Shown here piece by piece: positions 46,562 through 54,183 of a stretch of DNA of 64,000 nucleotides. The translations under genes and the position numbers were made by a program. The DNA is from a beta proteobacterium L13 (GTDB taxonomy: Bacteria; Pseudomonadota; Gammaproteobacteria; Burkholderiales; Chromobacteriaceae). The DNA lies in assembly GCA_000335715.1 (NCBI GenBank), contig AMYZ01000006.1, forward strand, positions 119,388-183,387. The letters run 5' to 3'. The notes below the pieces were generated by a model. It was not told the DNA's origin, did no database searches, and saw only the letters and a list, made by a program, of their open reading frames with translations. Numbering within the stretch: the stretch's first letter is position 1; each line of letters starts with the position of its first letter.

Positions 46562-48246
46562 AGTTGACCGAAGGCTTCAACCTGCTAGCCACCGCGCCGG
46601 ACGGCATCAAGCGCCTGCGCGAGCTGATTTTGAGCCTGGCCGTGCAGGGCAAACTGGTGCCGCAAGACCCGAATGATGAGCCGGCCAGCGAATTGCTGAA
46701 GCAAATCCGTGCCGAGAAACAGCGGCTGATTGCGGAAGGGAAAATCAAGAAGGACAAGCCGCTGCCGGCAGTCTCCGATGATGAGAAGCCGTTTGAACTG
46801 CCAGAGGGGTGGGAGTGGGTATACGCAGCAGAACTTTGTTCTGTTGTAACTGATGGCGATCATCAGGCTCCGCCTAAGGCTGAAAATGGAGTGCCATTTT
46901 TAGTGATTGGAGATGTGCGCGCTGGTACTGTTGATTTGAGCTTGGCAAGTCGATTTGTACCTGCTGAATATTTTCATGGGCTTGATTGGGGCAAAAAACC
47001 ACTTGTTGGCGACATTCTTTACACCACGGTGGGTAGTTTTGGTATTCCGGTCCCAGTCAAAGTTAAAGCTGATTTCTGCTTCCAGCGCCACATCGCCTTG
47101 TACCGACCAGCACTAGCAGAGCAACAGCCATATTTCGCCCTGTTACTTGGAAGTCAACTTGCTTATGCCCAAGCTGAAGCAGGTGCAACTGGTATTGCGC
47201 AAAAGACGGTTCCATTATCGGCACTTAGAACAATGGCTTTGCCTCTCGCACCACTCGCCGAACAATCCCGCATCGTCGCCAAGGTCGAAGAGCTGATGGC
47301 ACTGTGCGATGCGCTAGAAATGCGAGGCCAATTGCAAGCCGAGCAGCACGCCCGCCTCACCGCCACGCTGTTCGACGCACTGGCTGCCAGCGAGTCGGCG
47401 CACCAGTTGCAGGAAAATTGGGCCAGGTTGGCCGCAAGCTTTGATCTGGTGCTGGACCGCCCGCAAGCGGTGGACGCGCTGGAACAAACCATCCTGCAAC
47501 TGGCCGTGCGCGGCCTGCTGGTGTCGCAAGACCCGGCCGACCAACCGGCCAGCGAATTGCTGAAGCAAATCCGTACCGAAAAAGACCGCCTGATTGCCGA
47601 AGGTAAAATCAAGAAAGACAAACCGCTACCGGCCATCAGCGACGACGAAAAGCCATTCGACCTGCCGCAGGGGTGGGAGTGGGTGCGGCTTGAAGAGTTA
47701 AGTCACATTATTGTGGATTGCCCTCATTCAACGCCAAAATTCATTGAGTCTGGGATGCTTTGTCTGGATACAAACAGTTTTAAAAAAGGGGTTTTGCAAC
47801 AGCATCGACTGCGATATGTCTCGGAAGAAACGTATCTTGAGAGGGTTGGCAGGCTAGAACCTCAATCCGGTGACTTTGTGTTTGCTAGAGAGGGTAGTGT
47901 TGGTGAATCTCTAATTATCCCACATGGCTTGCGTGCGTGTTTGGGGCAAAGGGTTATGTTATTCAGATTTTCGAAGTGGATTGACGTTAATTTTATTCAG
48001 AACACGGTCACGTCGAATTCATTTCTTCAAAAATTACTCGAAATGCACAAGGGCATCGGCGCAAAACATGTGAATGTCGGTGATATGAGACTTGCGGTGG
48101 TTCCTTGCCCACCGTTTGCAGAGCAGGTGCGCATTGTCGCCCGTGTCGAAGCGCTGCGCGCGCTGTGCGGCCAACTACGGCAGCGGCTGGCGGCCAGCCG
48201 CGATACGCAGGGCAAGCTGGCCAGCGCGCTGCTGGCGAAGGGCTAG
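46558..48246 (+). CDS. hsdS: Type I restriction-modification specificity subunit
   Basis: 562 residues with two target-recognition domains (about 90-225 and 378-515), each preceded by a near-identical segment of about 60 residues containing PASELLKQIR and EGKIKKDKPLP and ending in GWEWV. The DNA of both recognition domains, mostly the second (about 47700-48100), is much AT-richer than the flanks, as expected for exchanged domains. The repeats carry a 30-base identical stretch (46681-46710 and 47545-47574). A copy of the genome repeat lies in the spacer at 47426. Confidence 0.94.
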   Translation: MKLTEGFNLLATAPDGIKRLRELILSLAVQGKLVPQDPNDEPASELLKQIRAEKQRLIAEGKIKKDKPLPAVSDDEKPFELPEGWEWVYAAELCSVVTDGDHQAPPKAENGVPFLVIGDVRAGTVDLSLASRFVPAEYFHGLDWGKKPLVGDILYTTVGSFGIPVPVKVKADFCFQRHIALYRPALAEQQPYFALLLGSQLAYAQAEAGATGIAQKTVPLSALRTMALPLAPLAEQSRIVAKVEELMALCDALEMRGQLQAEQHARLTATLFDALAASESAHQLQENWARLAASFDLVLDRPQAVDALEQTILQLAVRGLLVSQDPADQPASELLKQIRTEKDRLIAEGKIKKDKPLPAISDDEKPFDLPQGWEWVRLEELSHIIVDCPHSTPKFIESGMLCLDTNSFKKGVLQQHRLRYVSEETYLERVGRLEPQSGDFVFAREGSVGESLIIPHGLRACLGQRVMLFRFSKWIDVNFIQNTVTSNSFLQKLLEMHKGIGAKHVNVGDMRLAVVPCPPFAEQVRIVARVEALRALCGQLRQRLAASRDTQGKLASALLAKG

Positions 48247-48310
48247 CGCACGGGCGCGTCGCCGGGCAGGGTGCCGAGCGATACTAGCCACGGCTGCCTG
48301 CCCTAGACAA

Positions 48311-48350
48311 CACCCCCGACCGCTGCCGGCTGTCGGGGGTGCTTTGCTTT
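48311..48350 (+). terminator. Hairpin after hsdS
   Basis: Stem CACCCCCGAC/GTCGGGGGTG with an 11-base loop followed by CTTTGCTTT. A solitary repeat copy (48352-48361) comes directly behind. Confidence 0.7.
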
Positions 48351-48705
48351 AGCGGCCAACCTGGTCCGCACGGTGCGGCGTGGCTGCTGCGTCGGTGCCC
48401 AGATACAGCTGCTGCCCGTCGTCCAGCAGGCAGGCGCTGCCAGGGGCCAGCCGGCGCCTGCTGCGCAGGCCGTGCCCACGGCTGACAAAAGCGGCGCGGA
48501 TGGCGGCGTTGCGTGACAACGTGGGGCGAAAGCGCGGGAAATGGGGCGGGGGGTGTCCGTGCTGGAAACAAAGCTCATCTTCAAGCAGCTCGCCGATGTC
48601 GTCAGCGTTGGCGCTGGCCACGGCGTGCGGCTTGGTCAAGGTGTCGCGATGCTTGCGCCACAGGGCTTGCAGCGGCTGGAGGAGTAGGTCGAGCAGCAGG
48701 GGCAT
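48349..48705 (-). CDS. Hypothetical protein
   Basis: 118 residues: a leucine-rich N-terminus (PLLLDLLLQPLQALW), a middle with HGHPPPHFPRFRP and a basic C-terminal third. No family recognised and the ribosome site is poor, so it could be a chance frame in GC-rich DNA; the amphipathic start and sensible composition favour a real gene slightly. It lies convergent to hsdS within the accessory block. Confidence 0.4.
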   Translation of the reverse strand: MPLLLDLLLQPLQALWRKHRDTLTKPHAVASANADDIGELLEDELCFQHGHPPPHFPRFRPTLSRNAAIRAAFVSRGHGLRSRRRLAPGSACLLDDGQQLYLGTDAAATPHRADQVGR

Positions 48706-48928
48706 GATGGTCTGGTGGCGGGTGGTCGTGTTTACCCGCTTATCCTATATCGAAACCGGGCGCTGGCACACGGCCTGCTGCAGTGGTGGTGGTAATCGGG
48801 CAGCGGGTAGCCACCGGCAGCCCTGCGCGTGGGCGGATGCAAGCGAGCAGGCGTAGGGGGTGGCCGCCGCAGCGCTCCGCCATGCTGGCTGGGTGCGGCG
48901 CCCGGCCAGCTACCAGCAATGCTCTGGC
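48706..48928. other. Intergenic stretch in the accessory block
   Basis: About 220 bases beyond the hipA stop and before the hypothetical gene. Open frames here are frame-shadows of hipA. I see no RNA gene or element. Confidence 0.35.
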
Positions 48929-50176
48929 TCAGGCCAGCTGTTGCGCCATCTCCTTGATAACGGTTTGCAGCAGGGTGCGCAGGCAACGCGCCTCGCCTGC
49001 CAGCGTGGCGGCCAACTCGGGGCGCGCCTGGAGCAGGCGGGCGTTGTCGGCTTCTACCTCGGCGTACAGCGCTTCTGCCTGCTGTACGGCGCGTTGGCGC
49101 AGGTTTTCCAGCAGCCGCTCGGCGGTGCCTTTGGCCAGGTTCAACACCGCGCCGGCCTCCAGCAGCAAGCCACGGCTGATGGCCGAAAAATGCCGCTCGC
49201 CCAGCAGTGGCCACGCCAGCTGCGTGTGCGCCGGCCACCCGCTTTTGTCGAAGGCGGGGGTGTCGTAGCTGGCAACGCTCAGCAGGTCGTAGAACGGCGC
49301 CAGCTGCACGCCTTCGTGCGATACCAGAAAGCTCAGGTTTTTCAGGTGGGCGTCGCTATTGCCTACTAGCAGGTTGAACACCAGCCAGCCAAACAGCCGG
49401 GGCCTCGCCACCGCCGGGCTGCGGCAGGCGTTGGCCAGTGCGGCCAGGCTTTGCAGGCTGCCCTGGCTGTATTTGAAGCTGCGGTCCAGCCCCAGCAGCT
49501 GGCAGGCGTCTATCACGTGCCGGCGTTGCCAGCCGTGGCTGCCTGGCGTGCGGTCAAAGCGGTTTATCAAGTAAACCGGCGACGGCACATAGCGCCGATG
49601 CACGTCGGGCACGTCCAGCCCTAGGCGTTTGGCCAAGCGCATCACGAACCATTCGTTGATTACGGAATGGGGGTAGTCTTCGTCCGGGTGGTCGGGCTTC
49701 AGGATATGGGTAGAGGGCGTGGCGCCTGCCGGTTCAAACAAGGCGTCATCCTGCAGCACCACCGCCAACTTGTGCTGCGCGCCGGCCAGCGACATGCGTT
49801 TGATGGCAGCCTGTGTTAGCGGCGCCTTGGGCAGCTGGCGAATGCGGGCTTGCAGCGCCTCGTCCAGCAGCGGCCGCAGCGGCTCTGCTGTTTGCGCTGC
49901 TGCATCCGGCGCCAGCAAAGTCACCGACCCCGCTGATTCCGCGCCGTACCAGGCCAGCAGGCCGAAGGCGTCGGCCGCATCCAGCCTGGCATCGCCTGCC
50001 AGCAGCAAGCGTTGCCCTTCTTCTGGCAGCAGGTTGTCGAAATACCACTGCACCGGGCGCTGGCTGGCGCCATCCAGCAATGGTTCGGCCTGCAGTGGCA
50101 AGTGCGGGCTCAGTGCGAAGCATTTTGGGCTGCCCAGCCAGTCTGCCGAGTAGCGAAAGCTCCACAGGCCAGCCAC
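48929..50176 (-). CDS. hipA: HipA-family serine/threonine kinase toxin, N-terminus interrupted
   Basis: 415 residues from a GTG. The kinase core is intact: SLAGAQHKLAVV (nucleotide loop), THILKPDH (Lys), VYLINRFDR, the catalytic loop GNSDAHLKN and the metal-binding Asp in FYDLLS. HipA kinases phosphorylate targets such as glutamyl-tRNA synthetase and cause dormancy. The first strand of the N-terminal domain is missing: upstream, in the same frame, 15 family-like codons end in TAA just two codons before the GTG. The protein is therefore either made truncated from the GTG or the gene is a pseudogene. Adjacent hipB supplies the antitoxin. Confidence 0.75.
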   Translation of the reverse strand: MAGLWSFRYSADWLGSPKCFALSPHLPLQAEPLLDGASQRPVQWYFDNLLPEEGQRLLLAGDARLDAADAFGLLAWYGAESAGSVTLLAPDAAAQTAEPLRPLLDEALQARIRQLPKAPLTQAAIKRMSLAGAQHKLAVVLQDDALFEPAGATPSTHILKPDHPDEDYPHSVINEWFVMRLAKRLGLDVPDVHRRYVPSPVYLINRFDRTPGSHGWQRRHVIDACQLLGLDRSFKYSQGSLQSLAALANACRSPAVARPRLFGWLVFNLLVGNSDAHLKNLSFLVSHEGVQLAPFYDLLSVASYDTPAFDKSGWPAHTQLAWPLLGERHFSAISRGLLLEAGAVLNLAKGTAERLLENLRQRAVQQAEALYAEVEADNARLLQARPELAATLAGEARCLRTLLQTVIKEMAQQLA

Positions 50177-50182
50177 TTCTTA

Positions 50183-50227
50183 CAAGGTGCCAACCGTCGT
50201 GTGATTGATGCGCACAAAGACCGCCCG
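50183..50227 (-). pseudogene. Detached N-terminal codons of hipA
   Basis: Read leftward this stretch gives RAVFVRINHTTVGTL, the expected first beta-strand pair of a HipA N-terminal domain. It is followed by an in-frame TAA (50182-50180) and then EVAGLWSFRY, the start of the surviving hipA frame. The only ATG upstream (50232, overlapping the hipB stop) is out of frame with it, so two changes, one frameshift and one nonsense, separate it from an intact gene, unless sequencing errors explain them. Confidence 0.55.
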
Positions 50228-50228
50228 T

Positions 50229-50495
50229 TCATGGCTTGCCCTTATGGTTGGCCGCGTCCTGCAGGTAGGCGGCTACGCTTTCGGGGGCGTCCACCGTCAC
50301 GCGAATGCCCAGCCCTTCCAGTACTTGGAACAGCTTGCCCCACTGCACCGATTCACTGCCGCGTTCGATTTTGCCAAGAAAATTCTCGCTAACGCCGATG
50401 CTGCCTGCTGCATCGTCCTGGCGGATCTTCTGTGCCTTTCTGCTGGCGCGCACTATCTTGCCAATGGCTGCTGCATTGTCGATAGGTATCTTCAT
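50229..50495 (-). CDS. hipB: HipB-like XRE-family antitoxin and autorepressor
   Basis: 88 residues with a helix-turn-helix: GKIVRASRKAQKIRQDDAAGSIGVSENFLGKIERG. HipB dimers bind promoter operators and hold HipA inactive. The C-terminal VTVDAPESVAAYLQDAA is typical. The ATG follows a GAGGAT site that is part of operator O1. A repeat copy at 50246 lies in the last codons. It is the first gene of the hipBA unit. Confidence 0.88.
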   Translation of the reverse strand: MKIPIDNAAAIGKIVRASRKAQKIRQDDAAGSIGVSENFLGKIERGSESVQWGKLFQVLEGLGIRVTVDAPESVAAYLQDAANHKGKP

Positions 50496-50499
50496 GATA

Positions 50500-50521
50500 A
50501 ATCCTCGCGTTTGTAAGGATT
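50500..50521. promoter_or_regulatory. hip operator O1 (AATCC-N12-GGATT)
   Basis: Five-base arms with a 12-base centre, 4 bases upstream of the hipB ATG. It overlaps both the ribosome site and the -10 box, so binding should block transcription and perhaps translation. E. coli HipB binds a related TATCC-N8-GGATA site. Confidence 0.7.
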
Positions 50522-50523
50522 TT

Positions 50524-50547
50524 GCGCTTGCTGGGCGCGTTTCGCAA
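50524..50547 (-). promoter_or_regulatory. Probable hipBA promoter
   Basis: Read leftward: TTGCGA at 50547-50542, a 17-base spacer, then CAAAAT at 50524-50519, lying between operators O2 and O1 and touching O1. Confidence 0.5.
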
Positions 50548-50549
50548 AT

Positions 50550-50571
50550 AATCCTTTTAATCGTGCGGATT
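50550..50571. promoter_or_regulatory. hip operator O2 (AATCC-N12-GGATT)
   Basis: Identical arms and spacing to O1, exactly 50 bases further upstream, immediately beyond the -35 box. Confidence 0.65.
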
Positions 50572-50599
50572 TTGTGTGCGTGCCATCATTTTTGCTAAA

Positions 50600-50621
50600 A
50601 ATCCTTTTGATAGTGAGGATT
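50600..50621. promoter_or_regulatory. hip operator O3 (AATCC-N12-GGATT)
   Basis: Third copy, exactly 50 bases from O2. The centre TTTTGATAGTGA resembles that of O2 in its first half. Confidence 0.65.
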
Positions 50622-50727
50622 TCAGGCGGTAGCCAGGCAGAGTGTTCCTGTGGTGGGGTTTTATGGTGTTTCTGCTGCCAGAAAAAAGCTGACCAAAATG
50701 CTGACCAAGCAGCCTCAAAAAGCCCAA

Positions 50728-50757
50728 AAAAAAGCCCCGCGAGTGCGGGGCTTTTTT
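50728..50757. terminator. Terminator downstream of ssrA
   Basis: Stem AAAAAAGCCCCGC/GCGGGGCTTTTTT with a GAGT loop, usable in both directions. Leftward it ends the ssrA transcript 30 bases past the CCA end. Between it and O3 the DNA carries a short direct repeat (GCTGACCA twice near 50690) but no gene. Confidence 0.88.
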
Positions 50758-50787
50758 AGCTAAGTGCTTGATATTGCTAGAATCCGG

Positions 50788-51149
50788 TGGTGGAGGCGGC
50801 GGGAATCGAACCCGCGTCCGGAAATCCTCTACGAAGAGATCTACATACTTAGTCGTGTCATTTGGATTTAACCGCTACCACGCCGACGGACAGGCTGGGT
50901 ATTGGCGAGTTACCTTAAGTTTAGCCCCTGATCAAGTAACCCGGTCAAAGGCGATCTGATGTGAAATGACTCTACCGGGGTTGCCCCCACAGCCCATCAG
51001 CAAGCTGCTGTAGAGTCTAGCGGCGATTAAGCAGCTAGAGCGTAAGTTTCGTCGTTTGCGACTAAATAAATTCAGTGTTTAACGGGATGACTGAAATCCC
51101 GGTATGCCCTCATCCGCTTCGCAACCCCCGTCGAAACCAGGTCGCCCCC
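50788..51149 (-). ncRNA. ssrA: Transfer-messenger RNA
   Basis: 362 bases. The 5' end GGGGGCGACC and the 3' end with the T-arm GGTTCGATTCC and CCTCCACCA form the tRNA-like part. The internal frame at 51059-51027 encodes ANDETYALAA then TAA, the proteolysis tag added to stalled proteins. A TATACT -10 box (51169-51164) is correctly placed. The 3' end borders the accessory block, as ssrA is a frequent integration site, but I found no duplicate of its 3' end in the window. Confidence 0.97.
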
Positions 51150-51203
51150 AGATAAGAGTGCAGAGTATAGCGCTATTCCCGCACCAGCGCTAGCGGGCGG
51201 GGC

Positions 51204-52061
51204 TTATTGTACGGGGGATAGCGCTTCGATCAGCGCCACTTCCTGGGTGTAGCTCAGGGCTTTCAGGCGTTCCAACAGGGCGTCGCCGTCGGCCTGGTGC
51301 TTTTGGTCCAGCTCGTCGTGCAGGATGCGGCTTTCTACGGCCAGCCACAGGCCGCGGCACGATTCGGCGGTTTCAAAACGGGTGCTGCGCAGGACTTCGG
51401 CCACCAGGCGCAGCTCGTTGTCGCAGAAGCGGCGCGACAGCATGGCTTGTTCGCGGCGGATGATTTCGGCGTAGCGGTCGCACATTTCCTGGATGCGGGC
51501 GTCCAGCGGTGGCTCGGCGGGGGCGTCTTCCAGTGCTTCGGCGTTGTACCAGGCGGCAGCGTCCAGGGTGAGGCTTTCGGCGGCTTCTTGCCAGGCTTGC
51601 TGCAGGGCCTGGGTAAATTGCGGGTTGGCCGCAAAACTGAGGTTGAAGGCCATGGCGGGCGGCTCGTCGGGGTGGAGCAGGGCGCCGTTGGCGGCCAGCT
51701 CGCCGTCTTCGGTGCAGCCGACTTCGGCGCGCCAGATGCCTTCTTCTTCGGTGGCCAGGTTGTCTACCAGTACTTCGAGGTAGGGCAGCGCCAGTGCCTG
51801 GCCTTCGTCGGCGGTGACCAGGCGGATGGCGATGTCGAACAGGTGTTGTTTGGCCAGCGTCATGATCTGCAGGCCGTTGTCGTGGCGCAGCAGGGTGTAG
51901 CTGCTGCCGGTGTCGTACACGGCCAGGTCGTGCGCGTCGCGCGCGCTTTTGCTGAGGGTGCCGTTAAGCTGGCTGGCCAGCTGGTTTATATCGGTGTCTG
52001 GTGCACCGTAGCCAGTGCGATAGTCAAGGTGGGCGTGCCACAGTGCGTTCCAGTCGTACAT
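51204..52061 (-). CDS. Hypothetical cytoplasmic protein
   Basis: 285 residues, acidic, no signal or membrane segment. It begins MYDWNALWHAHLDYRTGYG, has a beta-rich middle with acidic loops (DNLATEEEGIWRAEVGC), and a helical last third (CDRYAEIIRREQAMLSRRF). Not recognised as a family. It lies between ssrA and the divergent typA. Repeat copy at 51623. Confidence 0.65.
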   Translation of the reverse strand: MYDWNALWHAHLDYRTGYGAPDTDINQLASQLNGTLSKSARDAHDLAVYDTGSSYTLLRHDNGLQIMTLAKQHLFDIAIRLVTADEGQALALPYLEVLVDNLATEEEGIWRAEVGCTEDGELAANGALLHPDEPPAMAFNLSFAANPQFTQALQQAWQEAAESLTLDAAAWYNAEALEDAPAEPPLDARIQEMCDRYAEIIRREQAMLSRRFCDNELRLVAEVLRSTRFETAESCRGLWLAVESRILHDELDQKHQADGDALLERLKALSYTQEVALIEALSPVQ

Positions 52062-52176
52062 TTGTGTTCTTTCTTGCTAGAAAACGGCGCCAGTGTACAG
52101 AAAAAATCACGGGAAAACTGTAGAGTTGGCCGCGGCATGGTAGAATCCGCGCGACTTTTTAAAATGACGTATCCCC

Positions 52177-53991
52177 ATGACCCGACAAATTCGTAACATC
52201 GCCATTATTGCTCACGTTGACCACGGCAAAACTACCCTGGTTGACCAACTGCTGCGCCAGTCCGGCACTTTCCGCGAAAACCAGCAGGTTGACGAGCGCG
52301 TAATGGATTCCAACGATCTGGAAAAAGAACGCGGCATTACCATTCTGGCCAAGAACACCGCCATCGATTACGAAGGCGTGCATATCAACATCGTTGACAC
52401 CCCGGGCCACGCCGACTTCGGCGGTGAAGTAGAGCGCGTTCTGGGCATGGTGGACGGCGTACTGCTGCTGGTGGATGCCGTTGAAGGCCCGATGCCGCAA
52501 ACCCGCTTTGTGACCAAGAAAGCCCTGGCACTGGGCCTGCGCCCTATCGTGGTCATCAACAAGGTAGACCGCCCGGGCGCACGCCCTGACTGGGTGGTAG
52601 ACCAGACTTTCGACCTGTTCGACAAGCTGGGTGCTACCGACGAGCAGCTGGACTTCCCGATCATCTACGCTTCCGGCCTGAACGGCTTTGCCAAGCTGGA
52701 GCTGGAAGAAGAGTCCGACAACATGCGCCCGCTGTTCGAAACCGTGCTCAAGCACGTGCCTACCCCGCCAGGTAGCCCGGACGCGCCGCTGCAGCTGCAG
52801 ATTTCTGCACTGGACTACTCCACTTATACCGGCCGCCTGGGTGTGGGCCGCGTACTGAACGGCCGTATCAAGCCAGGCCAGGCTGTGGTGGTGATGAACC
52901 ACGACGACCAGGTGGCTTCGGGCCGTATCAACCAGGTGCTGGGTTACCAGGGTCTGGACCGTGTGCCGGTAGAAAGCGCCGAAGCAGGCGACATCATTAT
53001 TATTTCCGGTATCGAGGATATCGGTATCGGTGTGACCATCTGCGACAAAGAGCAGCCGGTTGGCCTGCCTATGCTGTCGGTGGATGAGCCTACCCTGACC
53101 ATGGACTTCATGGTGAACTCGTCGCCACTGGCCGGTACTGAAGGCAAGTTCGTGACCAGCCGCCAGATTCGCGACCGTCTGACCAAAGAGCTGCTGACCA
53201 ACGTGGCCCTGCGTGTTGAAGACACCGAAGACTCCGACGTGTTCCGTGTGTCGGGCCGTGGCGAGCTGCACCTGACCATTCTGCTGGAAAACATGCGTCG
53301 CGAAGGCTTTGAAATGGCTGTAGCCAAGCCGCGCGTGGTGTTCAAGGAAGTGAACGGTGAGAAGTGCGAGCCGTACGAAAACCTGACCATCGACCTGGAA
53401 GATTCGCACCAGGGTGGCGTGATGGAAGAAATCGGCCGTCGTCGTGGCGAGCTGACCAATATGGAATCTGACGGCCAGGGTCGTACCCGTCTGGAATACC
53501 ACATTCCGGCACGTGGCCTGATCGGCTTCCAGTCCGACTTCATGACCATGACTCGCGGTACCGGCCTGATGAGCCACGTATTTGACGACTACGGTCCGGT
53601 AAAAGCCGACCTGCCAGGCCGTCACAATGGCGTGCTGATCTCGCAGGATAACGGCGAAGCTGTAGCCTACGCACTGTGGAACCTGGAAGATCGCGGCCGT
53701 ATGTTCGTATCCCCGGGCGACAAGCTGTACGAAGGCATGATCATCGGTATTCACAGCCGTGATAACGACCTGGTGGTTAACCCGCTGAAAGGCAAGAAGC
53801 TGACCAACGTTCGTGCCTCCGGTACCGACGAAGCCGTACGCCTGACCACCCCGATCAAGCTGACGCTGGAATCGGCCGTGGAGTTCATCGACGACGACGA
53901 ACTGGTGGAAATTACCCCGAAATCCATCCGTATCCGCAAACGCTTCCTGCAAGAGCACGAGCGTCGCCGTATGTCCAAGCAAGAAAACTAA
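52177..53991 (+). CDS. typA: Ribosome-associated GTPase TypA/BipA
   Basis: 604 residues, translational GTPase. G1 [11 protein letters not shown]2 in [11 protein letters not shown]3 [11 protein letters not shown]4 NKVDRPGA. Later EF-G-like domains and the BipA-specific C-terminus with a basic tail ([15 protein letters not shown]). It binds 70S ribosomes, aids 50S assembly and is needed in cold or stress. TAGAAT at 52141 is a likely -10 box. Codon use is strongly biased, as in highly expressed genes. Confidence 0.97.
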   Translation: MTRQIRNIAIIAHVDHGKTTLVDQLLRQSGTFRENQQVDERVMDSNDLEKERGITILAKNTAIDYEGVHINIVDTPGHADFGGEVERVLGMVDGVLLLVDAVEGPMPQTRFVTKKALALGLRPIVVINKVDRPGARPDWVVDQTFDLFDKLGATDEQLDFPIIYASGLNGFAKLELEEESDNMRPLFETVLKHVPTPPGSPDAPLQLQISALDYSTYTGRLGVGRVLNGRIKPGQAVVVMNHDDQVASGRINQVLGYQGLDRVPVESAEAGDIIIISGIEDIGIGVTICDKEQPVGLPMLSVDEPTLTMDFMVNSSPLAGTEGKFVTSRQIRDRLTKELLTNVALRVEDTEDSDVFRVSGRGELHLTILLENMRREGFEMAVAKPRVVFKEVNGEKCEPYENLTIDLEDSHQGGVMEEIGRRRGELTNMESDGQGRTRLEYHIPARGLIGFQSDFMTMTRGTGLMSHVFDDYGPVKADLPGRHNGVLISQDNGEAVAYALWNLEDRGRMFVSPGDKLYEGMIIGIHSRDNDLVVNPLKGKKLTNVRASGTDEAVRLTTPIKLTLESAVEFIDDDELVEITPKSIRIRKRFLQEHERRRMSKQEN

Positions 53992-54012
53992 GCAGCGTTT
54001 AGCCTGCTAGCC

Positions 54013-54046
54013 ATGCCGCCCCGGTGCAAGCCGCGGCGGCATTTTT
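54013..54046 (+). terminator. Terminator after typA
   Basis: Arms ATGCCGCC (54013-54020) and GGCGGCAT (54035-54042) with TTTTT, about 20 bases past the stop. The 14-base loop makes it moderate. A solitary repeat copy (AGGTTGGCCGCA, 54066-54077) follows. Confidence 0.65.
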
Positions 54047-54066
54047 CATGCGCGGCGTGGCGGAAA

Positions 54067-54076
54067 GGTTGGCCGC
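54067..54076 (+). repeat. Solitary intergenic copy of the GGTTGGCCGC repeat
   Basis: Full 12-mer between the typA terminator and the convergent cyclase gene, with no partner arm nearby. Confidence 0.8.
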
Positions 54077-54183
54077 AGCTTGCGGGTGCCGGTTTGGTTG
54101 CGGTGCTGGCGGGCGGCGGGCATGGTGATTGTCAGCTGGTGCGTGATTTCGGGCTTGGCCGGGTTTGGCGCGGCGAGTAGGGC

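Noticed and set aside
50574..50759. Frame ending in KKADQNADQ before the terminator, considered as an integrase remnant
   Set aside because: Too short and with no recombinase motif; no duplicate of the ssrA end found.
50768..50959. 63-codon frame over the ssrA 3' half
   Set aside because: Lies antisense within tmRNA; a well-known artefact.
52159..53982. 607-codon open frame antisense to typA
   Set aside because: Caused by the codon bias of typA; the sense strand encodes all GTPase motifs.
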